From Dehalococcoidia bacterium (GTDB lineage Bacteria; Chloroflexota; Dehalococcoidia; SZUA-161; SpSt-899), in the NCBI GenBank assembly GCA_028711995.1, contig JAQTRE010000021.1, forward strand, positions 1 to 33,510: a stretch of 33,510 nucleotides of DNA, written 5' to 3'. Positions 16,850 through 23,455 of this stretch are shown here, one piece after another. The notes below the pieces were generated by a model that saw nothing but the letters and a program-made list of their open reading frames with translations, had not been told where the DNA came from and made no database searches. The translations under genes were made by a program, and so were the position numbers. Each line of letters starts with the position of its first letter. Position 1 is the first letter of the stretch.

Positions 16850-17347
16850 CTACTCACCCAGTTCAAATCGAGCAATTCTGGCCACGCCGATGTTTTCCCC
16901 AACCTTGGCTATGGTCTCCACCAGTAGATCCTGGATGGTTTTCTTGGGGTCCTTGATGAAAGGCTGGCACAAGAGACAGACCTCCTCAGCGACTTCTCCC
17001 TCCTGGGCCTGATCTGAGGAAATATACTTCGGTTTCATGGCGGCCACTTGCATGGCAATATCGTGAACCAGGTCGGTGAAGTCAGAAGTCCTGGCAACGA
17101 AATCCGTCTCGCATTTGATTTCTACCAGCGCGCCAATTCTGCCGCCAAGATGGATATATGATTGGACCATGCCGCTGCCCATGGCGCGCCCCTTTTTCTT
17201 CTCAGCGACAGCGAACCCTTGTTCTTTTAGCATCTGCGTGGCTGCATCAAGATCGCCCTTGCAATCCTGAAGGGCCTTTTTGCAGTCCATAATCCCGATG
17301 CCGGTTTTTTCGCGTAGCTCTTTTATCAGCTCAACAGTGATTTGCAA
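16850..17347 (-). CDS. tsf: Elongation factor Ts, short form
   Basis: Guanine-nucleotide exchange factor for EF-Tu. At 165 residues it is much shorter than the roughly 280-residue enterobacterial protein. It keeps the N-terminal UBA-like module ([19 protein letters not shown]), the core [29 protein letters not shown] with the conserved Asp-Phe pair, and an abbreviated C-terminus. Short forms of this size are known in Dehalococcoidia-like and some thermophilic bacteria. It begins with TTG after an AAGGGGG site 4 nt away; no ATG or GTG alternative fits. It lies between rpsB and pyrH. Confidence 0.96.
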   Translation of the reverse strand: MQITVELIKELREKTGIGIMDCKKALQDCKGDLDAATQMLKEQGFAVAEKKKGRAMGSGMVQSYIHLGGRIGALVEIKCETDFVARTSDFTDLVHDIAMQVAAMKPKYISSDQAQEGEVAEEVCLLCQPFIKDPKKTIQDLLVETIAKVGENIGVARIARFELGE

Positions 17348-17365
17348 TGTGCCCCCTTGGATAAG

Positions 17366-17390
17366 TCATCCCGGACTCCGCCCGGGATGA
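17366..17390. repeat. Palindrome TCATCCCGG...CCGGGATGA between rpsB and tsf
   Basis: Perfect 9-bp arms with a 7-nt loop in the 57-bp rpsB-tsf gap. The sequence is of the same type as the TATCCCGG...CGGGATA palindrome at 26896, so it may be a repeat member and not an operon-specific attenuator. Either reading is possible. Confidence 0.6.
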
Positions 17391-17404
17391 TCGAATTTAC
17401 TTGA

Positions 17405-18247
17405 TTATTCTTCTTTGCCGTTCTGAGCGAGAGGGACGAGCAGCGCTTCACTCTCTTTGGGCATATCCTCCATGACGATATCCTTATCCGCAGGTTCAAT
17501 CCCCGCTTTGCCTTCCAGTACGGCATTGGCCATAACGCTGCATATGAGCCGAACCGATTTAATGGCATCATCATTGGATGGGATCGGATAGTCGATCTCT
17601 CTCGGATCGCAATCGGTATCCACCATGCCTACGATGGGAATGCCGAGTTGGCGGGCTTCATGGATAGCAATTTTCTCCTTGACCGCGTCCACTATGAACA
17701 TCGCCTTGGGGATTTTCTCCATCTCCTTGACTCCGCCAAAGAGCTGGTTGAGTCGGGCGATCTCCTTTTCCTTTTTTCCTGCCTCTTTCTTTGACAGGCG
17801 ATCAAACTCTCCCCGGGCTTTTTGGTCTTCCAGACGGACGAGGTAATCGATGCGAGCCTGGATGGTGGCGAAGTTGGTTAGTGTTCCGCCCAGCCATCGT
17901 CTGTTGACATAACACGCACCGCACCGCTTAGCTTCGTCTTGGATGACTTCCTGGGCTTGCTTCTTGGTTCCCAGGAAGACGATGTCTCCTCCACCGGCGA
18001 TAAGGTCTCTCACGAACTTACGGGCTTCCTGCAGCTTGACCAGGGTTTTCTGCAGATCGATGATATGAATCCCGTTGCGCTGCGTGAAGACGTATTCGCT
18101 CATGCGGGGATTCCAGCGCCTCTTCTGGTGCCCAAAATGAACGCCAGCCTCGAGCAAGAGCTTAATCGAGACGGGCTCGATCGAAGGGGTCTTGAGTCTA
18201 GTTGTTTCCGTTACTTGAGTTTCAATCATACCTACTTCATCACTCAT
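17405..18247 (-). CDS. rpsB: 30S ribosomal protein S2
   Basis: Small-subunit protein near the mRNA exit region, needed for S1 and mRNA binding. The product is about 280 residues. Typical S2 signatures are LLLEAGVHFGHQKRRWNPRM, NGIHIIDLQKTL, FLGTKKQAQEVI, NRRWLGGTLTNF and VDTDCDPREIDYPIPSNDDA. The start is uncertain: ATG 18247 with an AAGGAA site is preferred; ATG 18229 with a poorer site, or a longer frame to 18313, are alternatives. The C-terminal EPADKDIVMEDMPKESE tail is acidic and lineage-specific. First gene of rpsB-tsf-pyrH-frr. Confidence 0.97.
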   Translation of the reverse strand: MSDEVGMIETQVTETTRLKTPSIEPVSIKLLLEAGVHFGHQKRRWNPRMSEYVFTQRNGIHIIDLQKTLVKLQEARKFVRDLIAGGGDIVFLGTKKQAQEVIQDEAKRCGACYVNRRWLGGTLTNFATIQARIDYLVRLEDQKARGEFDRLSKKEAGKKEKEIARLNQLFGGVKEMEKIPKAMFIVDAVKEKIAIHEARQLGIPIVGMVDTDCDPREIDYPIPSNDDAIKSVRLICSVMANAVLEGKAGIEPADKDIVMEDMPKESEALLVPLAQNGKEE

Positions 18248-18284
18248 CCAATGATAAATTCCTTCTGCCAGTTTACCATAGGTA

Positions 18285-18313
18285 GAAGTAGAAACACAAT
18301 ATATTGAGGTCAA
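18285..18313 (-). promoter_or_regulatory. Weak candidate promoter for rpsB
   Basis: Minus-strand TTGACC (18313-18308), 17-bp spacer, TACTTC (18290-18285). The -35 is good and the -10 poor. It lies 38 bp before the preferred rpsB start, in the short divergent gap with the DNPH1-like gene. Confidence 0.3.
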
Positions 18314-18397
18314 CGCTTGACGAAGGGAATGGGCATGTGTAGGATGAGCTTAATCCGCGACGGGGACGAAACCTCGAATTCTGGAAGGAGAGCACCT

Positions 18398-18898
18398 TTG
18401 CCGGAAAAACATCCATCGGAAATCCCTTTGATCCCGTCTCAGAAGATAGTTTTCTTCGGGTGCTCTATGCTGGGCGGTTATCCCCAGGTCTCGCGGGAGA
18501 CGCTGGCCCTGTTCCCTGCGCTGATCAAAAGCCTCGGCTATGAAATTGCCTCCGATCATCAGACCCGGCCCGGCGTTACTCAAGCAGAGGCCAACCTGGA
18601 CGCGACCTATATTCATGATCGAGATTACCGCTGGCTTCTGGAATCGGATGCCGGAATATGGGAGATCAGCAATCCCAGCCTGGGCGTGGGCGGCGAAATC
18701 TCCGATATGATTCACATGGGCAAGCCGGTGCTGCTGTTGTATCAAGAGGGATTGGAGGCCGAGGTGTCAGCCTATACGCGCGGAAAATGCGGTTCGAAAT
18801 ACATTCAGGGTCCGGTGGTCTGTCAAGCTTATGGAGACATGGCGGCTGCCAGGGAGAAGATCGCAGCATTTCTGAAACGTTATCTGGGGCCTCAGTAG
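18398..18898 (+). CDS. DNPH1/RCL-like nucleoside 2-deoxyribosyltransferase-family protein
   Basis: Probably hydrolyses the glycosidic bond of a (deoxy)nucleoside monophosphate, or transfers deoxyribose; substrate not known. The 166-residue product opens the fold with QKIVFFGCSMLGG, has HDRDYRWLLESDAGIWEISNPS, and then SLGVGGEISDMIHMGKPVLLLY, which matches the DNPH1 active-site strand with its conserved Glu. The last third, GKCGSKYIQGPVVCQAY, is less typical. A longer frame begins at 18317, but TTG 18398 has a near-perfect GGAAGGAG site 7 nt upstream and lies close to the domain start, so it is chosen. The gene is alone on the plus strand, divergent from rpsB and convergent with the U32 gene. 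A nucleotide-pool cleansing role is inference. Confidence 0.75.
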   Translation: MPEKHPSEIPLIPSQKIVFFGCSMLGGYPQVSRETLALFPALIKSLGYEIASDHQTRPGVTQAEANLDATYIHDRDYRWLLESDAGIWEISNPSLGVGGEISDMIHMGKPVLLLYQEGLEAEVSAYTRGKCGSKYIQGPVVCQAYGDMAAAREKIAAFLKRYLGPQ

Positions 18899-18918
18899 GG
18901 AAGGTTCCAGACTTGTCC

Positions 18919-20796
18919 CTATGTTTCCGCGGGGACCCGGCGAGATGATCGAGGCGAGCGTGCCCGCCGCCTTTTGGGCCGTCCGAAATAGACCGACATT
19001 CCGCACGATTCGCAATTGAACTCCAGAAACAAGCGCCGCCCATTCTCATCCTCCAGGTAGAGAGGTTCGGTGATGCCACTCTCGGCCTTTGAAGTTCCAC
19101 AGAGCCCCAGCTCTTTCTTGATGCAGTAGCGGGTGGTCATCACCTTTCGGCCTTCCATATCCAGTCCCGATTCGGCTGCCGGTTCAGTGACCGTGGCGCC
19201 GTGCCGCCGATAGAAAGCCTGCGCCTTCTGGTTCAACACGTTTTCGGTGAAATCGAGCTCTGCATCGGGACAGGGAACGCCATTGGGGAACATCCAGCGC
19301 CATGTGCGAGGCCGGTTGGCTTCACGCATCTCCAGCAGCCGGTCGCAAGCGCCCCGGCGCAGCTGGTTGAGAAGGGAAACGGGCAGGAAATAGGGCTTCT
19401 CCAGATCGATCTGGACCCGTTTGCTCCTGAAGGGAGTGTTTCCCAGTTTGGCCAATTGCCTGCGGATGGTGGCAAAAGACTCGGCTTTTTTCTCCGCCAC
19501 TTCTTTGTGATCCGGTACTTCGAACTCGGCCTCGTTGTCGTCTTCGTCCCGGATGGTCAAACGGAATCCGCTCTTCGTCTCAGAGATCGTCATGTTGACC
19601 TCGATGGTGCGCTCGGTAGGTTTCCCGTCCAGTATCTTCACGAATTGGTGATCATGATTGCGCCAGACCTCGGCGCCTTTTTTCAGAGACTCCATTTTTT
19701 CGGGGTAGACCCTGTCTCCCTGAACCGAGTTGATGGCGGTGCCGCAAAGCTGGTTGCCGGCGTCGAGGAAGCAGATACCGTCGCCGCTGGCCAGATCGTG
19801 CGGATCGGAGAGGACAAAGTAATTCTGGCTGATCCTTTGCACCACCCCGATGCGCTCCCCTAGTGATTTTGGAGTGTAGCGCGCGGCCAGCGAGGGCTCA
19901 TTGCCGTCCATGCCGTAGCTGATATATCCTCGGTTGAAGGTTTTGTAGGGGTTGGGTGTGAAAGTGAAGACAGATTTCCCCGATGAGCCTCTCACCAATG
20001 ATGTGCCGTCCAGAAGGGCATCGAGCCTTTGCCGGTAGAAGCCGACAATATTGGCAACGTAAGCGGCATCCTTCAACCGGCCTTCGATCTTGAACGACGT
20101 AATGCCGGCATCTATTAAGTCGGAGAGGTAGTCCGAGCGGTTGAGGTCTTTCAGGGATAGCAGATGGCAGGAGTCCGTCACGGTTTTCCCTTTACTATCG
20201 CGCAGCTGATATTCTTTGCGGCACGGCTGGGCGCACTGGCCGCGGTTTCCGCTCCTGCCCCCGATGGCATAGCTGAGGTAACATCGCCCGCTGTAGCTGA
20301 CGCACAGGGCGCCATGAACGAAAGCCTCAAGCTCAACGGAGGTCTGGCTTCGGATATCCCGTATTTGCTCCAGGGTCAGCTCGCGGGCCAGGATGACCCG
20401 CTGGAAACCGACTTGTTCCAGAAAGCGCACTTTTTCCGGTGTGCTGTTGTGCATCTGGGTGCTGGCGATCAGCGGAAGCGGAGGCAGCGGAAGCTCCAGA
20501 AGCCCGGCATCCTGAACGATCAGGGCATCGACGCCGATATCGCATAGCTGATGGGCCAGCCGGAGCGCCTGCGGTAATTCCTCATCGCGCAGGATGGTAT
20601 TGAGGGCGACATAGACTCGGGCATAATATCGATGAGCGTAGGCGGCCAGTTTCTCGATCTCGTTCAGGCCGTTTTCAGCTCCCGCACGCGCACCGAACTG
20701 CTCCGCTCCGATGTACACTGCATCAGCGCCGCAGTTGACTGCCACGATTCCGGTTTCAATATTTCGGGCCGGGGCGAGAAGTTCAATCTTTTTCAT
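18919..20796 (-). CDS. U32 family protein, RlhA-like (23S rRNA hydroxylation)
   Basis: Large U32 'peptidase' family protein of 625 residues. The N-terminal TIM-barrel-like U32 domain (residues 1-290) has KKIELLAPARNIETGIVAVNCGADAVYIG, given here only as a landmark, and the U32 signature ELEAFVHGALCVSYSGRC. Cys-containing GNRGQCAQPCRKEY follows. The C-terminal half, with NRGYISYGMDG, a DUF3656-like beta region and paired-Cys segments YCIKKELGLCG and FNCESCGM, matches the layout of E. coli RlhA (YdcP), which makes 5-hydroxycytidine in 23S rRNA. The Cys residues may hold an iron-sulfur cluster. The last 20 residues are Arg/Ser-rich and may bind RNA. No ribosome site is evident before ATG 20796. 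Another U32 hydroxylase paralogue is the alternative. Confidence 0.8.
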   Translation of the reverse strand: MKKIELLAPARNIETGIVAVNCGADAVYIGAEQFGARAGAENGLNEIEKLAAYAHRYYARVYVALNTILRDEELPQALRLAHQLCDIGVDALIVQDAGLLELPLPPLPLIASTQMHNSTPEKVRFLEQVGFQRVILARELTLEQIRDIRSQTSVELEAFVHGALCVSYSGRCYLSYAIGGRSGNRGQCAQPCRKEYQLRDSKGKTVTDSCHLLSLKDLNRSDYLSDLIDAGITSFKIEGRLKDAAYVANIVGFYRQRLDALLDGTSLVRGSSGKSVFTFTPNPYKTFNRGYISYGMDGNEPSLAARYTPKSLGERIGVVQRISQNYFVLSDPHDLASGDGICFLDAGNQLCGTAINSVQGDRVYPEKMESLKKGAEVWRNHDHQFVKILDGKPTERTIEVNMTISETKSGFRLTIRDEDDNEAEFEVPDHKEVAEKKAESFATIRRQLAKLGNTPFRSKRVQIDLEKPYFLPVSLLNQLRRGACDRLLEMREANRPRTWRWMFPNGVPCPDAELDFTENVLNQKAQAFYRRHGATVTEPAAESGLDMEGRKVMTTRYCIKKELGLCGTSKAESGITEPLYLEDENGRRLFLEFNCESCGMSVYFGRPKRRRARSPRSSRRVPAET

Positions 20797-20869
20797 AATA
20801 TCAATACAATTTTAAGCGACCTTGTGTTGTGAAGTGGTGGCAATGGAACGCCGGGGTTGCGTTTGGGAT

Positions 20870-21568
20870 TTACCGTCTTTTCCTGAGGAGTGCAAAGAAT
20901 CGATCCTGGTAGCGTTCGAACAGGCCATAGCTTCGCAGCCTCGACCCTAATTCGTCGACGCCGCGCCGGTTATCCTCAACCTCTCTGAACAGCCCTTCGA
21001 TCTCATCCCTGACGAATTTGGGTATGCCAAACTGCCTTTCAAAAAGACCCCGGCTGTTCATCTCGGCGATGTTCTTGGGCAGCGATGAGCGGGTCATATC
21101 GGTGATGAACATCATCAGGGATACCTGCCAGATATCGTCGGGGCCTTTGAGGATGGCTGCCAGGGTGTCCTTTTCATCGTCCACCTTGGCGTTGATCTTG
21201 AGGATCACCTGGCTGATATCTTCCGAAAGAGTCCATGCATTGCCCATCTCGTTCTTATACCGGTACTCCAGAATATCGGGATCGAAACCGTAACTGGAGA
21301 TAAGCTCTTCGGCTTGCCTTCGGGCGTGGTCTCCGAATCCTTCAAAGGTGTTCAGAATGTACTGCGGCGTTACCAGCTTGGGTTTTTCGGCGATCACCTG
21401 GCCTTCCCGAATTCGGGTCTCATTGACACTCTCCATTGGTTCCGTCAGCAAGTAGTAATGCACATTGGTGGTGCCGAAGGTGTTGAGCCTCTGACCGGGC
21501 GGCCTCACCAGTTGCGTGTGATTTATGGCGTATTCAATTTCGCTTTGATAGTGATAATTGGGGTCCAT
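20870..21568 (-). CDS. Conserved-looking protein of unknown function, 232 residues
   Basis: I do not recognise a family. The protein is soluble, with no signal peptide or membrane segment. The N-terminal third is polar and aromatic-rich (DPNYHYQSEIEYAINHTQLV, NVHYYLLTEPMESVNE). The rest is predicted helical with many charged pairs, ending in an Arg-rich FFALLRKRR. A small Asp/Glu-rich helix (EIEGLFREVEDNRRGVDELG) could form a short coiled coil. ATG 21568 has an AGAGG site 5 nt upstream. It follows the HAD gene on the same strand after 60 bp and may share its promoter. Codon use and base content look like the neighbours. Confidence 0.7.
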   Translation of the reverse strand: MDPNYHYQSEIEYAINHTQLVRPPGQRLNTFGTTNVHYYLLTEPMESVNETRIREGQVIAEKPKLVTPQYILNTFEGFGDHARRQAEELISSYGFDPDILEYRYKNEMGNAWTLSEDISQVILKINAKVDDEKDTLAAILKGPDDIWQVSLMMFITDMTRSSLPKNIAEMNSRGLFERQFGIPKFVRDEIEGLFREVEDNRRGVDELGSRLRSYGLFERYQDRFFALLRKRR

Positions 21569-21628
21569 CTCGACCTCTTGGTCTGGTGATCAGCCTTCGG
21601 CCCTGACCGATGATCACCCGTAGCTTCA

Positions 21629-22261
21629 TTATAACAGCTTTGACTCCAGTTCACTAAGGCTGTGAATGATGAAGTCACCCGCCTGCTCCTTTTGCCGGTC
21701 AAGGTAGAAGGTGGTGATGCCGGCCCCTCGGGGGGCCATGTAATCGAATTGCCAGTGATCGCCCACATGAATCCATCCTGAGGGATCTTCCCCCACGCTC
21801 TGGCAAACCCTGGCGTAGAACTCGGGTGTCTTCTTGACCTCCCCAAAGTCAGAGACGCTGGAAATTATCCTGCTGAAATATTTTTGGATGGAGGCGGTTT
21901 CGATTTCCATGAACTCACGGGCGGCGTTGGTGATCAAGACCAGTTCGTGTGTTTGGCTGAATCGCTCCAGTATGGCGTGTGTTTCGGGATAGAACTCAAT
22001 ATTGGGGATGAACTCTTCGATCAGTTCCGTCCAGCCGGTTCCGAGATCGAATCGGGAAAACCAGTACTTGATATCGTACCATTCCACTGCATGATCGCCG
22101 ACTTCATCGTAGGCTCGCAAAAGGTATTCCTTGGCTTCGTCGAACCCCATGCCGTTTTTAGCGGCGTAAAGTCGGGGTATTCCCTGGAACCAGACGGCAT
22201 CGCAGAAGCTGAATGTCGCCAGCGTTCCCGTCAGGTCGAATGATAGTGTGTTCTTTGCCAA
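21629..22261 (-). CDS. HAD-superfamily hydrolase with DxT motif
   Basis: Rossmann-like HAD protein of 210 residues, substrate unknown. Motif I is SFDLTGTLATF with nucleophile Asp9. Motif II is LVLITNAAR, motif III the Lys in GEVKKTPEFY, and motif IV HVGDHWQFDYMAPRGAG. A helical cap lies at about residues 20-90. Residue +2 from the nucleophile is Thr instead of the Asp that serves as general acid in most phosphatases, so phosphatase activity is not assured. The preferred start is TTG 22261, preceded by AAGGGGG 7 nt away; the longer frame contains the promoter -10 and is rejected. It may be transcribed with the downstream 232-residue gene. Confidence 0.85.
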   Translation of the reverse strand: MAKNTLSFDLTGTLATFSFCDAVWFQGIPRLYAAKNGMGFDEAKEYLLRAYDEVGDHAVEWYDIKYWFSRFDLGTGWTELIEEFIPNIEFYPETHAILERFSQTHELVLITNAAREFMEIETASIQKYFSRIISSVSDFGEVKKTPEFYARVCQSVGEDPSGWIHVGDHWQFDYMAPRGAGITTFYLDRQKEQAGDFIIHSLSELESKLL

Positions 22262-22280
22262 ATTGATCCCCCTTATGCAT

Positions 22281-22289
22281 ATTATACCA
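22281..22289 (-). promoter_or_regulatory. Extended -10 promoter for HAD gene
   Basis: Minus-strand TGG-TATAAT, a perfect -10 with the TGn extension, 20 bp before the TTG start. The -35 region is poor, as is common with extended -10 promoters. Confidence 0.6.
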
Positions 22290-22382
22290 AGCAAATGGCG
22301 CGGATAAACGCAGGTGTGTATTTTGGGGAGACTACTTCGTTTTGCGATTGCTTTGTGGATGCTGTACTCTCAAGCGCTCAGG

Positions 22383-22440
22383 TCAGAGAGTGAAGGGCCG
22401 CTTCCCTGCCGGGGGTTTTGGGGGTTGATTAGAGCTTCCT
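22383..22440. repeat. Structured dispersed repeat, copy E (degenerate, inverted)
   Basis: Reverse complement contains AACCCCCAAAACCCCCGGCAGGGAAG-like sequence, the linker region of copies A and C, but the GGGG-ACA-CCCC hairpin and the TCCCTGC arm are missing. It lies between the divergent HAD gene and the small Cys-rich gene. No other feature was seen in 22300-22450. Confidence 0.6.
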
Positions 22441-22472
22441 CAAAAGATGAATCTTGACCGGCAACCGGTTTC

Positions 22473-22500
22473 TTGACAATATAATTATAACGGATATTCG
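22473..22500 (+). promoter_or_regulatory. Candidate promoter for small Cys-rich gene
   Basis: Perfect TTGACA (22473-22478), 16-bp AT-rich spacer, TATTCG (22495-22500). The -10 is weak (three of six). It is 37 bp before ATG 22538. The AT-rich spacer itself includes TATAAT, so the exact -10 is unsure. Confidence 0.4.
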
Positions 22501-22537
22501 TGATGGCCTTCTTTTTGAAGAGGCCGGGAGGGATGAG

Positions 22538-22798
22538 ATGCCTGAGATGCCAGAGTTCGAAAAGCCGAATGAAGAGCTGCTCAAACAAGGCTGGAAACAC
22601 GCTTCGATTACCGGAGGCAAGCATCTGGACAGAACCCTGGAGATGTATGAAGAGTTAGGTCTTGAGGTGCTGATTGAGGAAGTGAACCCGAGCGACTGCG
22701 GACAATGCACCGTATGCTTTGCCTCGGGAAACGAGAAGATGTATCGAGTCTACACCCGATCGGGGCCTGATTCTGGTACTTCCTCGGAAAACCTCTGA
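22538..22798 (+). CDS. Small Cys-rich protein of unknown function, 86 residues
   Basis: Acidic protein with a CGQCTVC cluster (CxxCxxC) at about residues 54-60, set within VLIEEVNPSDCGQCTVCF. It could bind zinc or an iron-sulfur cluster, or act in redox. The first half is helical (GGKHLDRTLEMYEELGLEVL) and resembles other small uncharacterised bacterial proteins in which a short helix precedes a three-Cys motif. ATG 22538 has a GGGAGGG site 5 nt upstream; the frame opens earlier at a TTG without such a site. It is followed after 130 bp by the NuoE-like gene on the same strand. Function not assigned. Confidence 0.7.
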   Translation: MPEMPEFEKPNEELLKQGWKHASITGGKHLDRTLEMYEELGLEVLIEEVNPSDCGQCTVCFASGNEKMYRVYTRSGPDSGTSSENL

Positions 22799-22930
22799 TG
22801 AAGAGGTTTCGCCTCTCAGCATGAGATTCTTGCTCCTTTTCCGAGTGTCATGGTGTACAATTAGGACAATCAGGCAGGCTGCAGGGCATGATTGAGCATA
22901 CGTGTGATAGAATATCTTGCAGAGGTAAAC

Positions 22931-23455
22931 TTGACTCACCATCAATCGGATATCACCCCGGAGGAACGGCAGAAGCTCTTTGATTTTCTGAACTCCCTGG
23001 GCCAGCATTGCAGCAGGGAGCAGTCTGATCTTATTCCTATTTTGCAGGGCGCTCAGAGCCGAATCGGCTATCTGCCTGCTGAGGCGATGCTCGGTATCGC
23101 GGAATATCTGGGCATTCCTGAGATTGATGTTTACAGCGTGGCCACCTTTTATAATCAGTTCCGGCTCAATCCCCCCGGCAAGCATTCCATCCGGGTGTGC
23201 TTGGGAACGGCTTGCCATATCGGTGGCGGGCACATTATCCTGGATGCCTGGAAACGGCGGCTGGGCATCGATAAGAAACAGACTACTCCCGATCGTGAAT
23301 TCGACCTGGACACCGTTGCCTGTGTGGGGTGTTGTGCCATGGCTCCGGTGACGGTGATCGATAGCACGGAGGTTCACGGGAAAGTGAGCCCGACTCGCGT
23401 GGATGGCCTTCTATTGGGGTACAAACTCCAGAAAGAAAAGGAGGCCTCGGCGTGA
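22931..23455 (+). CDS. NuoE/HndA-like [2Fe-2S] subunit of NADH oxidoreductase
   Basis: 24-kDa thioredoxin-like [2Fe-2S] subunit that pairs with a flavin subunit to oxidise or reduce NAD(P)H. The 174-residue protein has a helical front (ERQKLFDFLNSLGQHC), LIPILQGAQSRIGYLPAEAM, VATFYNQFRLNPPGKHSI and four cluster cysteines in CLGTACHIGG and VACVGCCAMAP, the standard Cx4C plus CxxxC layout. Two starts are possible: TTG 22892 with a poor site, or TTG 22931 preceded by AGAGGT, which suits the family length and is chosen. The stop overlaps the next gene as GTGA. It resembles bifurcating-hydrogenase and formate-dehydrogenase diaphorase subunits more than complex I, because no other nuo gene is present. 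Confidence 0.9.
   Translation: MTHHQSDITPEERQKLFDFLNSLGQHCSREQSDLIPILQGAQSRIGYLPAEAMLGIAEYLGIPEIDVYSVATFYNQFRLNPPGKHSIRVCLGTACHIGGGHIILDAWKRRLGIDKKQTTPDREFDLDTVACVGCCAMAPVTVIDSTEVHGKVSPTRVDGLLLGYKLQKEKEASA

Noticed and set aside
19201-19863. 220-codon plus-strand frame opposite the RlhA-like gene
   Set aside because: Antisense shadow; the U32 protein on the minus strand accounts for the constraint.
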